64,000 bases of DNA. Source: Teratosphaeria epicoccoides (taxonomy: Eukaryota; Ascomycota; Dothideomycetes; Mycosphaerellales; Teratosphaeriaceae). The notes beneath the pieces are model-generated. The model saw nothing but the letters and a program-made list of their open reading frames with translations. It had not been told where the DNA came from and searched no databases. The stretch is taken from the NCBI GenBank assembly GCA_021401465.1, contig JADDMT010000022.1:186001-250000 (forward strand), read 5' to 3'. Below are positions 1 through 10,949 of this stretch, in pieces. Made by a program: the position numbers and the translations under genes. Every line of letters begins with the position of its first letter. Position 1 is the stretch's first letter.

Positions 1-430
1 TACTAGTTCTAGTAGAGAGATATGTGTTACTAACCTCGCTATTAACTAAGCCTCAAGAGGAATAGTTAAGTCACGTAGGGCAATTATTCTTTAGAGAGGT
101 AACAGTAAACAGGAACGATGTAATCTAAAAGGAACAAAGGTTAAATTCTCATCAATAAGATGATAACATGAGTTAAACGCGTTTAAGCTATAAGGGCATC
201 TTAGCGTTCCTAAATACATAGGAGACATTAGTATGTAATAGAGCATGTCTCTATTATGCTCTATTAGAAACTATGCTCTAACAGAGATAGTCTCTATTAC
301 TAAGCTATGTTCTCTGTCTTAGCTCCTATAGAAGCTTCCGAAATAGAGTCGCATTATATGACTTAGAGGGTTTTTTTAGGGGGTTACGGCTATGTCCTGT
401 AACACCGTTCCGTAATAATATAGAACACAG
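1..430 (-). repeat. Probable LTR of gypsy element E
   Basis: This AT-rich stretch has no reading frame. Positions about 173-231 match about 23,890-23,946 in the same orientation (a roughly 57-bp block ending in a 'taaatacataggaga' motif), so the two are related LTR segments. Both are followed by short nested inverted repeats built on 'ctctatta' and 'ctctgtta' words, which would fold into hairpins. It lies at the 3' side of the minus-strand integrase/RNase H remnant at 430-2,361, as a 3' LTR would. Exact ends are not resolved, partly because the window starts inside the repeat block. Confidence 0.5.
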
Positions 431-2361
431 GGTGTATTCTTATCTGCTCGGGTAGCTGTAATTCAAAATTAACTAGTCCTTTCTTAGCCTTAATCTAGAA
501 TAGTCCTAGTTTCATAGCGTCTAGTTTTTTACTCGGCTTGTCTAATTTGATATTACAGCAGAGGAGATATACCTTGTCCCCCTCCTTAAGAAATTAGTCC
601 CTTAATTCTTTTCTGATTTGCGTACTATGCCATGTTCTGCTAATAGAACTACAGGTTAAGTCATGCTTCAGTTTGTAGTTAGCAGAGGTATTCTGCCCGC
701 CTAAGTGCTACTAGGTTTAGATTACTAGCTAAGATGTCTAGAACGTCTTCTATAGCTAATCCGTACGCCATCTAAAATGGCGAGAATCCTGTCGACTCTG
801 CTAGCGTACTATTAAATGCAAGTTATACTATTAGCAATAAATCTACCTAGTTATTCTAATCCCTATTAATGTAGGATCGGAGGTACTATTCTAGCGTCTG
901 ATTTAGACGTTCTGTTTGTCTATCTGTCTAAGGGTAGAAGGAAGTACTAAGTTAGTGCTTGACCTAGAATTGTCTCATTAGGGCTTTCTAGAAGATAGAA
1001 GTAAATACGGACCCTTAGTCCGTAACTACATCTCGTAGCATGCTATGTAATGCTACTACCTACTTAATGAAGACATGTGTAATATCTTCAGTTTTAAAGT
1101 TTTCGTAATACAGAACAAACTTTCTGAACTTAGTAAATTAGTCGACTACTACTATGATTCCATCGAAGAACTTATTAGTAGCGGGTTCTCTTAACTGTAG
1201 TAGTTTAACAATAAAGTCCCTAGCGAGTAATCTCTATGGCTATTAGGGTACCTTTAGCAGTTAAAGTAGCCTATATAGTTTGTAATAGTCATGCTTGCTC
1301 TGTTAGCAAGTTATACATTAACAGACATAGTCCTTAATTGCTTTGCCTATCCTAGGGAAGCAATATTCTTACTAGAGAATTTGCTTCATTTTAGACACTC
1401 CCGGGTATCCTGCCTAAGGAACGTTATGTCAGAGGCGTAGTAGCTCTAAACGTAAGGATGTTAGCACATATACTAGTCCTTAGAAGAGAAGTACTCTGTC
1501 TTCGTCTTCCTAGTTCTCCTGTTTATTAATGTTGTTACAGATAGCGAGTGCGGTTAGATCGTAGACAAGTGTATTCTTCAGGTCGTCCTAGGATTTACTA
1601 GTCTATGCGATAGCCGTAGCCGCAAGTTAGTTGACTCCGAGTATGCTATTGCTATTCTCCTAGAGAATAGCATGTTTCTCCCTCTTTACGCCCTTCATGT
1701 AGTTAGTCTGACGACTAAGTGCATCGGCGCGTGCATTATCGGATCCCTTACGATAGACAATCTTAGAGTTAAAGCTAGAGAGTTCCTTACTCTATCGGAC
1801 TTGTTGTTAATTTAACTCTTTTGTCATAGTAAAGTATCGCAAGTTCTCGTAGTCCGTATAGACCGTAACCTAGGGTTTAGGTCCTTCCAAGTAGACTCGC
1901 TAAGCCTTGTAGGCATCTACTATAGCTAGAAGCTCTTTGTCGTAGACGTTGTAGCGGAGCTTAGGTCTAGACAGCTTCCTCGAGTAATAGGCGACTAGCT
2001 GTAGCTGTCTACTTAGTCCTAGTTAGCTTAAGCATGCCCTAAGTACTATGTCAGAGGCATCTGTTTTAACCGTGATAGGCTTATTAGGGTCGAATACAAG
2101 CAAGATCAGTTAATCTGTAAACTGTTACTTAAGTTCCTTAAAGGCATTCCGTTAGGCCTTATCCTAAACGAATAGTGTATCCTTCGTCGTAAGCGTTTTA
2201 AGCGGCGCCGTAATCTTGGAATAGTTCGTAATAAACCTTTAGCAGAAGTTAGCGAACCTAAGGAAGGACTATACTTCCTTGACATTAGTCGGCGTAGGCT
2301 ACTCCTTCACAACTTTAACCTTCTTAGTGTCTATTTTGATACTATCCTAGTGATATAGATA
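430..2361 (-). pseudogene. Gypsy element E: decayed RT end, RNase H and integrase
   Basis: On the minus strand one frame reads through many stops as the end of a Ty3/gypsy reverse transcriptase (PTPTNVKEV followed by an SFLxFANF-like motif near 2,250), RNase H (AYYSRKLS, then YNVYDKELLAIVDA, near 1,880-2,010) and an integrase core with DxxTDQGSVF (about 970-1,200). Stops are mostly TAG, as if CAG or TGG codons were mutated. The 5' half (gag and most of RT) is absent: at about 2,361 the sequence switches abruptly to a family-A fragment. It is probably the same family as element F (20,588-24,140), which holds the complementary half, but about 90 RT codons would be missing between them. Confidence 0.75.
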
Positions 2362-2376
2362 TACCTGCGCCTTGCT

Positions 2377-3231
2377 ATGTCTGCAGGTCTAAACTAGAGC
2401 TTCTTCTTCTTTAATCAATTAGCTAAGATCAATTAACTTATCTTAGCAATAATAGCTCATGTACTATAGACTAAGTTTGACGCTACTCGCTCTACTCGCG
2501 ATTGTCGCTTATGTCGACAATGTCTTGACAACCTTAGCAGCTAAGCTACACACATCTCTTCTCTGCGTGTTAGTAAGGCGTCCCCTACCCGCGAGGTATG
2601 CATGGCTTATACTAACCGAAGCGTAGCTAAGATCTACGTCGGCGGATTTGATGAGGGTAGTGTCTACTACAATTATGTGAACTGTAATAGCAAGCATCAA
2701 AAATGCTAAGACCTCCCTAAAGAGGTATATAGCGAGTATAACTAGCTCTGCCATAACATCGATGACTTCTAGAGTACGTAGGACGAGGGGGTTACTAAAG
2801 GTACTCTAACTATGAACAGGCTATAGGCTAAGTACCGCGAGGCACTCGCCTACCTGCTCGGCGCCCTCTTGTGCTTCACCGCGACTACTAACTGTTCTCA
2901 TGGCAGTGTTCGCTTCGACTCCCTGCTAACAGGCAAAAACGTTTATCTAGGTCTAATCGTAGACTTAGTCTAGAAGATCTTGAAGGTACTAACTATTAGG
3001 GTCAAGACCTTCGCTATAGTACGCATATAGTATAGGTACCCTCTAAGTATAAATGCTAACCTTCTCCGCTAGGCTAACGTTAGTGTCGAGAAATATCCGA
3101 CTAGCTGTTAGTGTTAGCAACTCGGGGCCCTTGCCTCTATTAACGATAACTTCGAGACGCAGATAATCCGCAAGAAGGTTATCAAGCAATTCACTGTTCC
3201 TGCCGCTAAGGCTACGCCCTAGCGCCGTACT
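2377..3231 (+). pseudogene. Family-A antisense ORF, 5' part (copy A1)
   Basis: About 285 codons of the accessory ORF of family-A chromoviruses, collinear with 49,745 onward. The ATG at 2,377 and the cysteine-rich N-terminus (ending in a CNSKHQKC-like motif near 2,690) are retained, with more mutations than the 49.7-kb copy. Substitutions against that copy are mainly C-to-T and G-to-A in several dinucleotide contexts, the RIP signature. The homology ends at 3,231, where element D begins. The last ~300 bp (about 2,929-3,230) occur again at 9,808-10,132, so the ORF is not simply split by an insertion. Confidence 0.7.
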
Positions 3232-3450
3232 GTGAAGGGCGAGGCCCTGAGTCTTAGCACAGGCTAGGGCCTATGCGACGCGACCCCTGACGAGGCCGGC
3301 TATAAAAGACCGGACAGCTAGCAGATAGTCCCTCTCTCCCTATCGTACTTGTTAAATACTACATGAACCCCTATGTATACGTCGTTTACCTGTGACATTA
3401 AGTATAATCGATTTCACTATAGAAAGGCCGTCTCCTAGCTAATTAACCCT
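3232..3450 (+). promoter_or_regulatory. Element D 5' leader with TATA box
   Basis: Non-coding stretch ahead of the element D gag. It holds a TATAAAAG box at about 3,302 in a GC-rich setting, followed by pyrimidine-rich sequence. This looks like an LTR promoter, but I could not find a matching copy 3' of the element, so calling it an LTR is an inference. Confidence 0.4.
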
Positions 3451-6400
3451 AGTGTCTGAAGGATCCACGAACGAGGAAGCGTTAGCAGAAATGCGCCGTG
3501 TTGTCGAGGGAATGCATACCTAGTAACAGCAAATTATGGCTAAGCTAATAGCTACGCGAGCCGCGCTAAATGAATCGGAGTCCTAATAGCGACAAAACCT
3601 AGGCGCCCTGTTAGAGGAGCTGCTAAAGGCTCTTGCAGACACGCTAGCCGTAGCAACGCATGCAAACTCTAGCCTAGAACTGACGGGACCCCGAGAGTAG
3701 AGGCTACTAACATAGGACAGAAGAGCCGAATCATTTAGGGATTACCTGCTCTATATTAGGAGTTTGCTTAGGGCGCGCTCTAGGATAAAACCCCTAATAG
3801 GCGTAGATTATTACTAGAACATAATCTACGACACCCTCCCCGCTTGCTAGCGCGCCCGGATGCGCCATTTCTGGGAGAAAGGAGGCCCGGATAGCGCGAA
3901 GGACCCCGAAGCTTTTCTCACGTAACTCGAGGCTATGTTCGCGGATAGTAACGAGACAGCGAAAGCTCTAGAACAGCTCACGAACCTCTGACATGCGGCA
4001 GGCTAGCTATGGCACGAGCACTAGCTAGAATTCGACGAACTCCTGCTGTTAGTAGGAGGGGACTAGTAGACAGATGACGCGAAGATTAGATACCTCAAGA
4101 ATTCGTTTTCGAATCCCGCTAGGATATACATAGCGAACATAAGAGATAAGGGGGACTACTATGCGTTTGCAGAGGAGGTTAAAAGGGTCATAACAAACTC
4201 CGAGGCAACTGACTAGTTCAAGGTAGCCTATAGGAGGTAGTTAAGGGAAAAGAATAAGGACTCTAAAGGTATTCCTACAGCTGCTATGCAGATGCCTAAC
4301 CCTAGGGTTAGATCCCGAATAGACGCGGATAGGGATATAGTCATGGCACCGACTCGTACTATAGGAGACTAATATGACAGCAAAGGACCCTGACAAAACA
4401 ACAGGGGAAAATAACACGCTAAATAGGTAGACGCTACAGAGAGAGAGAAACGCTAGGAGAATAACCTGTGCTACTGTTACGGAGCGTCTAGACACTAAGT
4501 TAAGGGGTGTCCCTACGCCTTGGCTATACCCCTAGCCTAGATTAACATAACTAGAGTGTCGCCATTGCTAGAGGACGATAGAATAGCAGAGGAACCTAGG
4601 AGGGAAAACTCGGGAAAAGATTGACTCCTGCTTAGAGTTAGGAAGTAGGAGTAACGGAGACATTAGCAGAAGGATAGGAGAGAGTTAAGGGATCCATGGA
4701 CAGGAACCTGATTTATACTAATGTAGTCCTAGCAAATAATACCAGGACATTAGCTCTTATCGATAAGGGGTGCTAATACTACGCTACAATTAACGGAGAC
4801 CTAGTAAAAGGTCTCGGCTTAAGCTTAATAAGCAAAGAGTCACGCATAGCGAGGGGCGTAACAGCGTCGATGCGAGACTCCGTAGTAGAAGGAGTAGTCG
4901 CCTTCTAGATAGAAATCGAGGGGTTCTAGCAACTAGTGTACGTATACGTAGTAAAGGATCTAGCCTTCCCCTTAATACTAGGGAACCCCTAGAAGGCTTA
5001 CAATAAAGTGCGGACCGCGCTAGAAAGGCGTCGATATTAGCATAGAAGAGCGGGACGGTAGATAGACAAAGGACAGAACTACCGAGAATACAAGGACTAC
5101 AGGAACTTTACCTAGGTATGCGCGACCGCGATAGCGGATGTCGCGGAGGCCTTAAAGGCAAAGGAATATCCGACGCTAGATAAGTTAAGAGAGGCGCTAC
5201 CTCCGGAGCTTTAGCACATAGCTCCGCTATTCTACTACTAAGAAGCGGAAAAATTAGCGCCATACTGCCCTAGCATTAACTACCGCATTAAACTCCGCGA
5301 AGGACTAGACAGATCCTAACTAGCTCTGCTGTAGGGGCCCCTATACAGCATGTCGAAGGAGGAACTACTTGTTTAAGGAAGTCCTTAGACGAACTGTTAG
5401 GGAAGGGATTCATTCGGCCTACTAACTTAGAGGCTACGGCTCCTATGCTTTTTGTCTAGAAGCTAGGAGGAGGGCTCTAGTTCTGCTACGATTACCGCGC
5501 CCTTAACGCGATCACGAAGTAAGATAGGTACCCCCTCCCGTTAATACTAGAGACCTTGAGGAACCTCACGGGCGCCTAGTAGCTTACTAAGGTAGACGTA
5601 GTGTCAGCCTTCTACTAAATCCGTATGGCGAAAGGCCATGAGTATAAGACAGCCTTTCGCACGAGGTTCAGTTCATTTAAATAGCTAGTATGTCCGTTCG
5701 GTTTATCTGGGGCTCTAGTAACGTTCTAACGATATATTAACACACTACTACGCGAGGAATTAGACGACTGCGCCTCCGCGTACATAGACGACGTTATCAT
5801 ATATAGCGGCAGTTTGCGAGAAGACTATTTCGCTAAAGTAACGCAAGTACTCTAGAAGCTCTAGGACAGGGGCCTCTACCTTGACCCTAGGAAGAGCGAG
5901 TTTGCCAAAAAGGATATCAAGTACCTAGGGTTCATGATCTATGCTAACGGAAAAGGCGTAGGGACTAAGCCAGAAAAGGTAGAGGCCATGCGTAACTAGG
6001 AGCGGCCAAAAACACAAAAGGAAGTACGTAGATTCCTCGGCTTCGCTAACTACTACAGGATGTTCATCCTAAACTACTCGAAGACAGCTAGGCCCTTAAC
6101 GGCGCTTACAGGGAAGGGCAGACTGTTCTCCTAGAGGGAACTCGAGGAGTCTGCGTTTAGAACGCTAAAAGCGAAGTTCTGTTTAGCGCTAGTCCTTTCT
6201 TAATAGAACCTAGAGCTGCTAACCTTTTTAGAGACTAACTATAGTAGGTTTGCGTTAGGGGCGGCTCTCCTGCAAGAAAGCAACGGAGTCTGGAGACTAG
6301 TAGGCTTCTTCTCGCAGAAACTTAATAAGGCGGAGATTAATTACGACATCTACGACAAGGAGATGCTAGCCGTGATATCTAGCCTCAAGTTCTAGGGCCC

Positions 6401-8330
6401 TAAGCTGAAGTCGTGTAGGCCCTTTACTATTCTCACGGACTACAAAAACCTAGAGTACTTCATAGTCAAGCGACAGCTGTCTAAGCGGCAGATATAGTAG
6501 TACAAGACCCTCGCGTAGTTCTAGTTCTCCTTAGTATATCGCCTAGGCGCCGAAGGAGTAGTCCTAGACGTATTGTCAAGACGAGAACAGGACACGCTAG
6601 GGGCAGAAGATAAGGAATCACGGTTTAAGAGGTTTTTAGACCTAGAAGTCGTAGAGAGTTAGCCGGACCCCGTAGACAAGAGCAGAGACGTCGTACTAAT
6701 TACCTCGACTAGCCTACTACCTACTACTATGGTAGAGAACAAGCAGCAACTCGCTAACTCCGTAACCTCTAACTAGGAGCCTATTAGGCCGTTCTAGGAC
6801 AGCACCCTTAATGACTTATAGGCAGCCACAGTAGAGAAAGACGAGCTGTACTCGATAGTGTTAAAAGTAGTAAAGGGCGGCTCCTAGGCGCTACTAGCTA
6901 GAGCGAGGCTGAAACTACAAGCGGGGGACTATAAGATTGACAAGAGGGGCTTCCTGCGATACCGCGACAAACTATGGGTCCTAGGAGCAAACAACAGTTA
7001 GCCTAGGTGCGAGACCTCGGACTCTAGGGACGAAAGTAACGACATGCTTAGGACGAAGCTCATTTAGTCTGTACACGACGCTACAGTGTACAGGCACCTA
7101 GGACAGGACGCTACGACGATGATCCTAGGGCGCGATTTCTACTAGCCGTTACTGTCTAAGCATGTCTGGCAGTTCCTGAGGAACTGCGACTACTACGGTC
7201 GTAACAAGGTGTAGAGAGAGCACAAGTACAGACTACTAAAGCTATTACTAGTTCCTGACAGATTCTTCTAGGAGATCTTAATGGACTTCATGACAGACCT
7301 GCCCGATTCCGAGGGATGTCGATACCTATAGGTTATTAAGGATCGCCTATACAAGTACGTAGTTTTACAGGTAATACCTAGCATAAAAGCAGAGGAATAC
7401 GCGGAGAAGTTCATAGATTGCTAGGCCTAGTACTATAGAATGCTAACGGCTATTACGAGCGACTAGGGCACTAACTAGACTAGTACCTTCTAGACGACCT
7501 TCTGTAAAGGAATAGGCGTATCCTAGTAGTTAAGCTCCGCGTACTACCTACAAACAGACAGAGGCCCTAAACGCCTAAACTAAGAGGTGCAAGCGTACCT
7601 CTAGAACTATATTAACTATAAGTAATCCGACTAGAAGCGATAGCTCCCTGTGGCTTAACTGGCGCTAAACAGGAGGTATCATTCGGGAATTAGCATGAGC
7701 CTCTTCTTCGCTACCTATAGCTACGAAGCATAGGGCCCCATACCTTTAACTAAGGACCCTGTAGGGCCTATCCTGTTAAAAGCAGCCGAGAGGGTAAGGG
7801 CGTTTATAGGAAAGATTCAGGACATAACGGGAATCTGCTAAGCAACAATGGCAGCTTCTATGTAAGAATAGGAGGAGTCTGCTAATAAACGCCGAAACCC
7901 CGCCCTAATTTATAAAGTTAGTGACAAGGTCTAGCTAGATCTGCGGAACTACACTACAGAGAGACCTAAGAAAAGCTTAGACGCCAAGCATGCAAAGTAC
8001 ACGGTAGCTAAGGTATTATTACTAGTCTCTATCCGCTTAACTAGGCTCCTGAATAATATACACCTAGTGTTCTATACTAACCTACTAAGACTAGCGGGCA
8101 GAGACCCTATGCCTAGGCAGGAGAACGATGACGAACAGCCGGACCCCCTTTTGTTTAAGTCGCACAAGGAGTAGTTAGTAGAGGAGGTACTCTACGCGAG
8201 GGACAAGAGAAGGGGAAGAGGACGCGAGGTCCTAGTGAAATAGTCAGGGTACTACAAACCTACATAGGAGCCCCTAGAAAACCTAATAGACACTAAAGTA
8301 ATAGACTACTTCGAGCAGACTTAGGGAAGC
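3450..8330 (+). pseudogene. Element D: decayed Ty3/gypsy chromovirus gag-pol
   Basis: Plus-strand gag-pol with many in-frame TAG stops. Gag begins near 3,458 (frame reading VSEGSTNEEALAEMRRVVEG) and carries a damaged zinc knuckle at about 4,466-4,515. Pol contains a reverse transcriptase with the catalytic YIDD at 5,781-5,792 and a preceding CPFGLSGAP-like motif (about 5,690), RNase H (YDIYDKEMLAVISS, about 6,345), an integrase HHCC zinc finger (about 7,070-7,205) and the DDE aspartate in LMDFMTDLP (about 7,280). A C-terminal chromodomain spans about 8,163-8,320 (EVLYARDKR, VKxSGY, ExLxNL), with TAG where the aromatic-cage Trp codons belong. The chromodomain puts it among chromoviruses. It cannot be expressed intact. 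Confidence 0.85.
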
Positions 8331-8452
8331 GCAGAGAACAACGACAGCCCTAGAGAGAGGTAAGGTAAGAAGAAAAAGGAAACGAGATATAGGACTTAGC
8401 AAAGGGAGTCTAGCATTTGCAATAAGGATTACAGGCGTTTAAGAAGGACAAA

Positions 8453-8520
8453 AGTTAGAGGGGGAAAATTGACATTAGGTAACTATATATACAACGAAAG
8501 AAAAAACCCCCCCTAGCTGC
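8453..8520 (+). other. Element D polypurine tract and probable 3' LTR start
   Basis: A purine run (about 8,453-8,470, containing 'agagggggaaaa') lies just after the chromodomain frame and is followed by 'tgacattaggtaac', a plausible LTR start. A run of eight C residues follows at about 8,509-8,516. The matching 5' LTR was not identified, so this is a tentative placement. Confidence 0.35.
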
Positions 8521-8879
8521 AGGCCCCCGCGCCGAGGATAGAGGACCCTAGCGACAATCATGCGAGATTGTTACTAGGGGCCCCGCTAGTAGGGCTAGCC
8601 CCCCTGCTATCCGAGGGGCCCTCGCTAGACCCCCTAGACCTGCCAACTAGGCTGCTGTCGGAGTCCCTGGCCTCTTAGTCAGGGCCCCGCGCAGCAGCGC
8701 CAGACTAACGCTAACGAGGGCTCTCGCCCTTACTAGCAACGTTCTCCTACTACCTACCTAAGGTAAGCGCTAGTAGAACGCCCCTAGACCTTCCGAACTG
8801 TTAGCGCGTAGAAACACACAGAGTATAGGATGAACTCACAGGAGGCCCTACTAGGCGATAGCGGCACCTACGGTCCCTA

Positions 8880-9435
8880 CGACCTCCTAGGCTACGACGC
8901 TACTCGAGGTTAGCGGCGTAATCATAGAGGACACTAATAGAAAATACCCGGATAGTAGACCTGCTAACTACAAAGGCCCTAAGGCCCTCTAGGCCTTAAG
9001 GACCTTCGCTAGGTCGTTATGCATGGCGGCGCTGTCGCGATGTTAGCCGTGTAGAACCCCCTAGGGTACGGGTCATACCTGTCGGCATCCTAGGAACAGG
9101 TCTAGGAGGCGTAGGAGATGTAGGCGAGAGCGAGGCTAGCTAGGTTAGCGGAGCATTTTGCGCGGACACTAAGTAACGCGTATAGGGCTTTGTAGTTTAG
9201 GCGCTTGCTAGCGTAGCGCTAGCAGGCATAGGCTTAGGTAGACTAGACAGATTTATTAGCTAAAGCTAGGCATAACAACAAGGACTCTAGAACATACTAA
9301 TTATAGGACGCAATCTACGCCCTAGAGGGCGTAGTTGACGTAGTAGATAGTAGGGGCCATCTAGTTCCGGTTAGTATCGCCCGGAATCCCGGAGGAAAAG
9401 CTAGAAGGTAGGAGAAAGAGGGGGGGGGCTTATAG
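8880..9435 (+). pseudogene. Element D extra ORF downstream of the chromodomain
   Basis: From about 9,064 to 9,430 one plus frame is open except for many TAG codons and a single TAA. It reads as a basic, Arg/Ala/Gln-rich, probably helical protein (segments LARLAEHFARTLSNAYRAL and AIYALEGVVDVVDSRGHLV). The frame may extend upstream to about 8,880. Stops are almost all TAG, matching the decay of the neighbouring pol, so this was probably a real coding region. It lies after the predicted polypurine tract, so it may belong to a long 3' LTR, to another element, or be an accessory gene of D. I do not recognise the family. Confidence 0.45.
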
Positions 9436-9559
9436 TTTAAGGTAAGCATGTAAGAGAAAGGAAGCAAGAGTGATAGCGAAGGGCGCTTTTTATATAGTAA
9501 GGAACGTACTAGCACGGGCCTAGGAGCGCCCCTATAATAGCTTAGATGGCGATGAATAG

Positions 9560-9775
9560 AAGTGAAGTAAAGAGAGGTAGGAAAGTAAAGTAGACTTAAA
9601 TAAGCGAACTAGAGTCTAGGAACCCGGCAAGACTAGTTAGAGGCTAGGCTGTAGGCACAGGAGAATAGGGAGCGTAAGAAGTAAAGTGAAGTAGACTTAG
9701 ACAAGTAGAGTAGACTTAGACAAGTAGAGTAGACTTAGACAAGGGAAGTAAAGTCAGGAAGCTATGTCAGCCTAG
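9560..9775 (+). repeat. Short tandem repeats, 19-bp unit
   Basis: Purine-rich stretch built of 'aagtaaag' and 'gtagacttag' words. At about 9,688-9,742 a 19-bp unit (acaagtagagtagacttag) is repeated nearly three times without gaps. It ends shortly before the junction with copy A2 at 9,808. Confidence 0.8.
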
Positions 9776-9807
9776 CCGTAATCCGGACTTTATGTGCTAG
9801 AAGGAAA

Positions 9808-10848
9808 GTTTGCTTCGACTCTCTACTAACAGGCGAAAACGTTTATCTAGGTCTAATCGCAGACTTAGTCTAGAAGATCTTGAAGGTACTAACTATTAGG
9901 GCCGAGACCTTCGCCATAGTACGCATATAGTGCAGGTACCCTCTAAGTATGAATGCTAACTTTCTCTACTAGGCTAACGTTAGCGTCGAGAAGTATCCGA
10001 CTAGCCGTTAGCGTTAGCAACTCAGGGCCCTTGCCTCTATTGACGATGACTTCAAGATGCAGATAATCCGCAAAAAGGTTATCAAGCAATTCACCGTTCC
10101 TGCTGCTAAGGCTACGCCCTAGCGCCGTACTAAGAGACAGCCTGCCTCTAAGCTAGTCCTAAGGACTAAGCCGTAAGTTACTTACTCGGATCCTGTTGCG
10201 TGCGTATAGCTAACACATTGTAGCGCTACTGCCTACGCTGCCTCGACGCTACTATCTAAGAAGAAGAAGAAGGCTAGGGCCGAAATTAAGGTTAGCAACA
10301 AGGAAGCCGAACCTTCCCTGCTTGCGATCCGCACTACGTCTACTAAGACGCTAAGGCATAAGCCTCTAGGCTAGATCTTTAAGGATAAGGAGGATGACAA
10401 CGTCTAGGATACCTTTAGTCCTAACGTGATCCCTTTGCGCTATAGTGTTGTCATACTAGTTACGCCTAAGGGAGATACTAAGTCTAATGATGTAGTTGAC
10501 ACTCGTGTCAAGAAGCGCAAGATAATCTCAAGGGCTAAGCGTAACAGCCGCAAGCGCACCTAAGTCTCTTTGCCTTCTAATACCAAGGATGAGGTAGTTG
10601 TCGTAACTAGGCGTAGTAGGGATGTCGCTAGCTCTCTAGCTACTATAGGTTCTAAAGACAAGCTCCCTCGCAACCTACTAAAGAAGAAGATGCTAGCCTC
10701 TCTTCGTAGCATCGCTACTCCTGTTACTCCTAGTCGCTTCAGGGTGTTTAGTAGACCCCGTACAGGTAGGTAGTCCCTAGCGGACTATAACAAGAAAGAC
10801 TCTTCTACTTCCGGTTTAGTTAGGAAGCCCTTAACTAGTAGTCGCTAA
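9808..10848 (+). pseudogene. Family-A antisense ORF, 3' part (copy A2)
   Basis: Collinear with about 50,272-51,316 of the full-length copy and ending at the homologous TAA (10,846-10,848). It encodes the central and basic C-terminal parts, including a lysine cluster (about 10,260-10,273) and a conserved tail rich in Arg, Lys and Ser. The ~67-codon stretch at 10,570-10,773 is open. The N-terminal, cysteine-rich third is missing here. It faces the pol of copy A2 tail to tail, as in the full-length element. Confidence 0.75.
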
Positions 10849-10949
10849 GCATTAGCTACGAAGCTAATCTAAGCATGTCTCTTGTTCTCCTTAGGTTTAT
10901 TCTAGGTGTGCCTTTAGGTATTAATGATGTATAAGTAGGGCGTTTGCTT

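Noticed and set aside
2509..2754. Hydrophobic minus-strand ORF (and its relative at 49,832-50,065)
   Set aside because: These are reverse-strand readings of the cysteine-rich part of the antisense accessory ORF; the plus frame is the conserved one.
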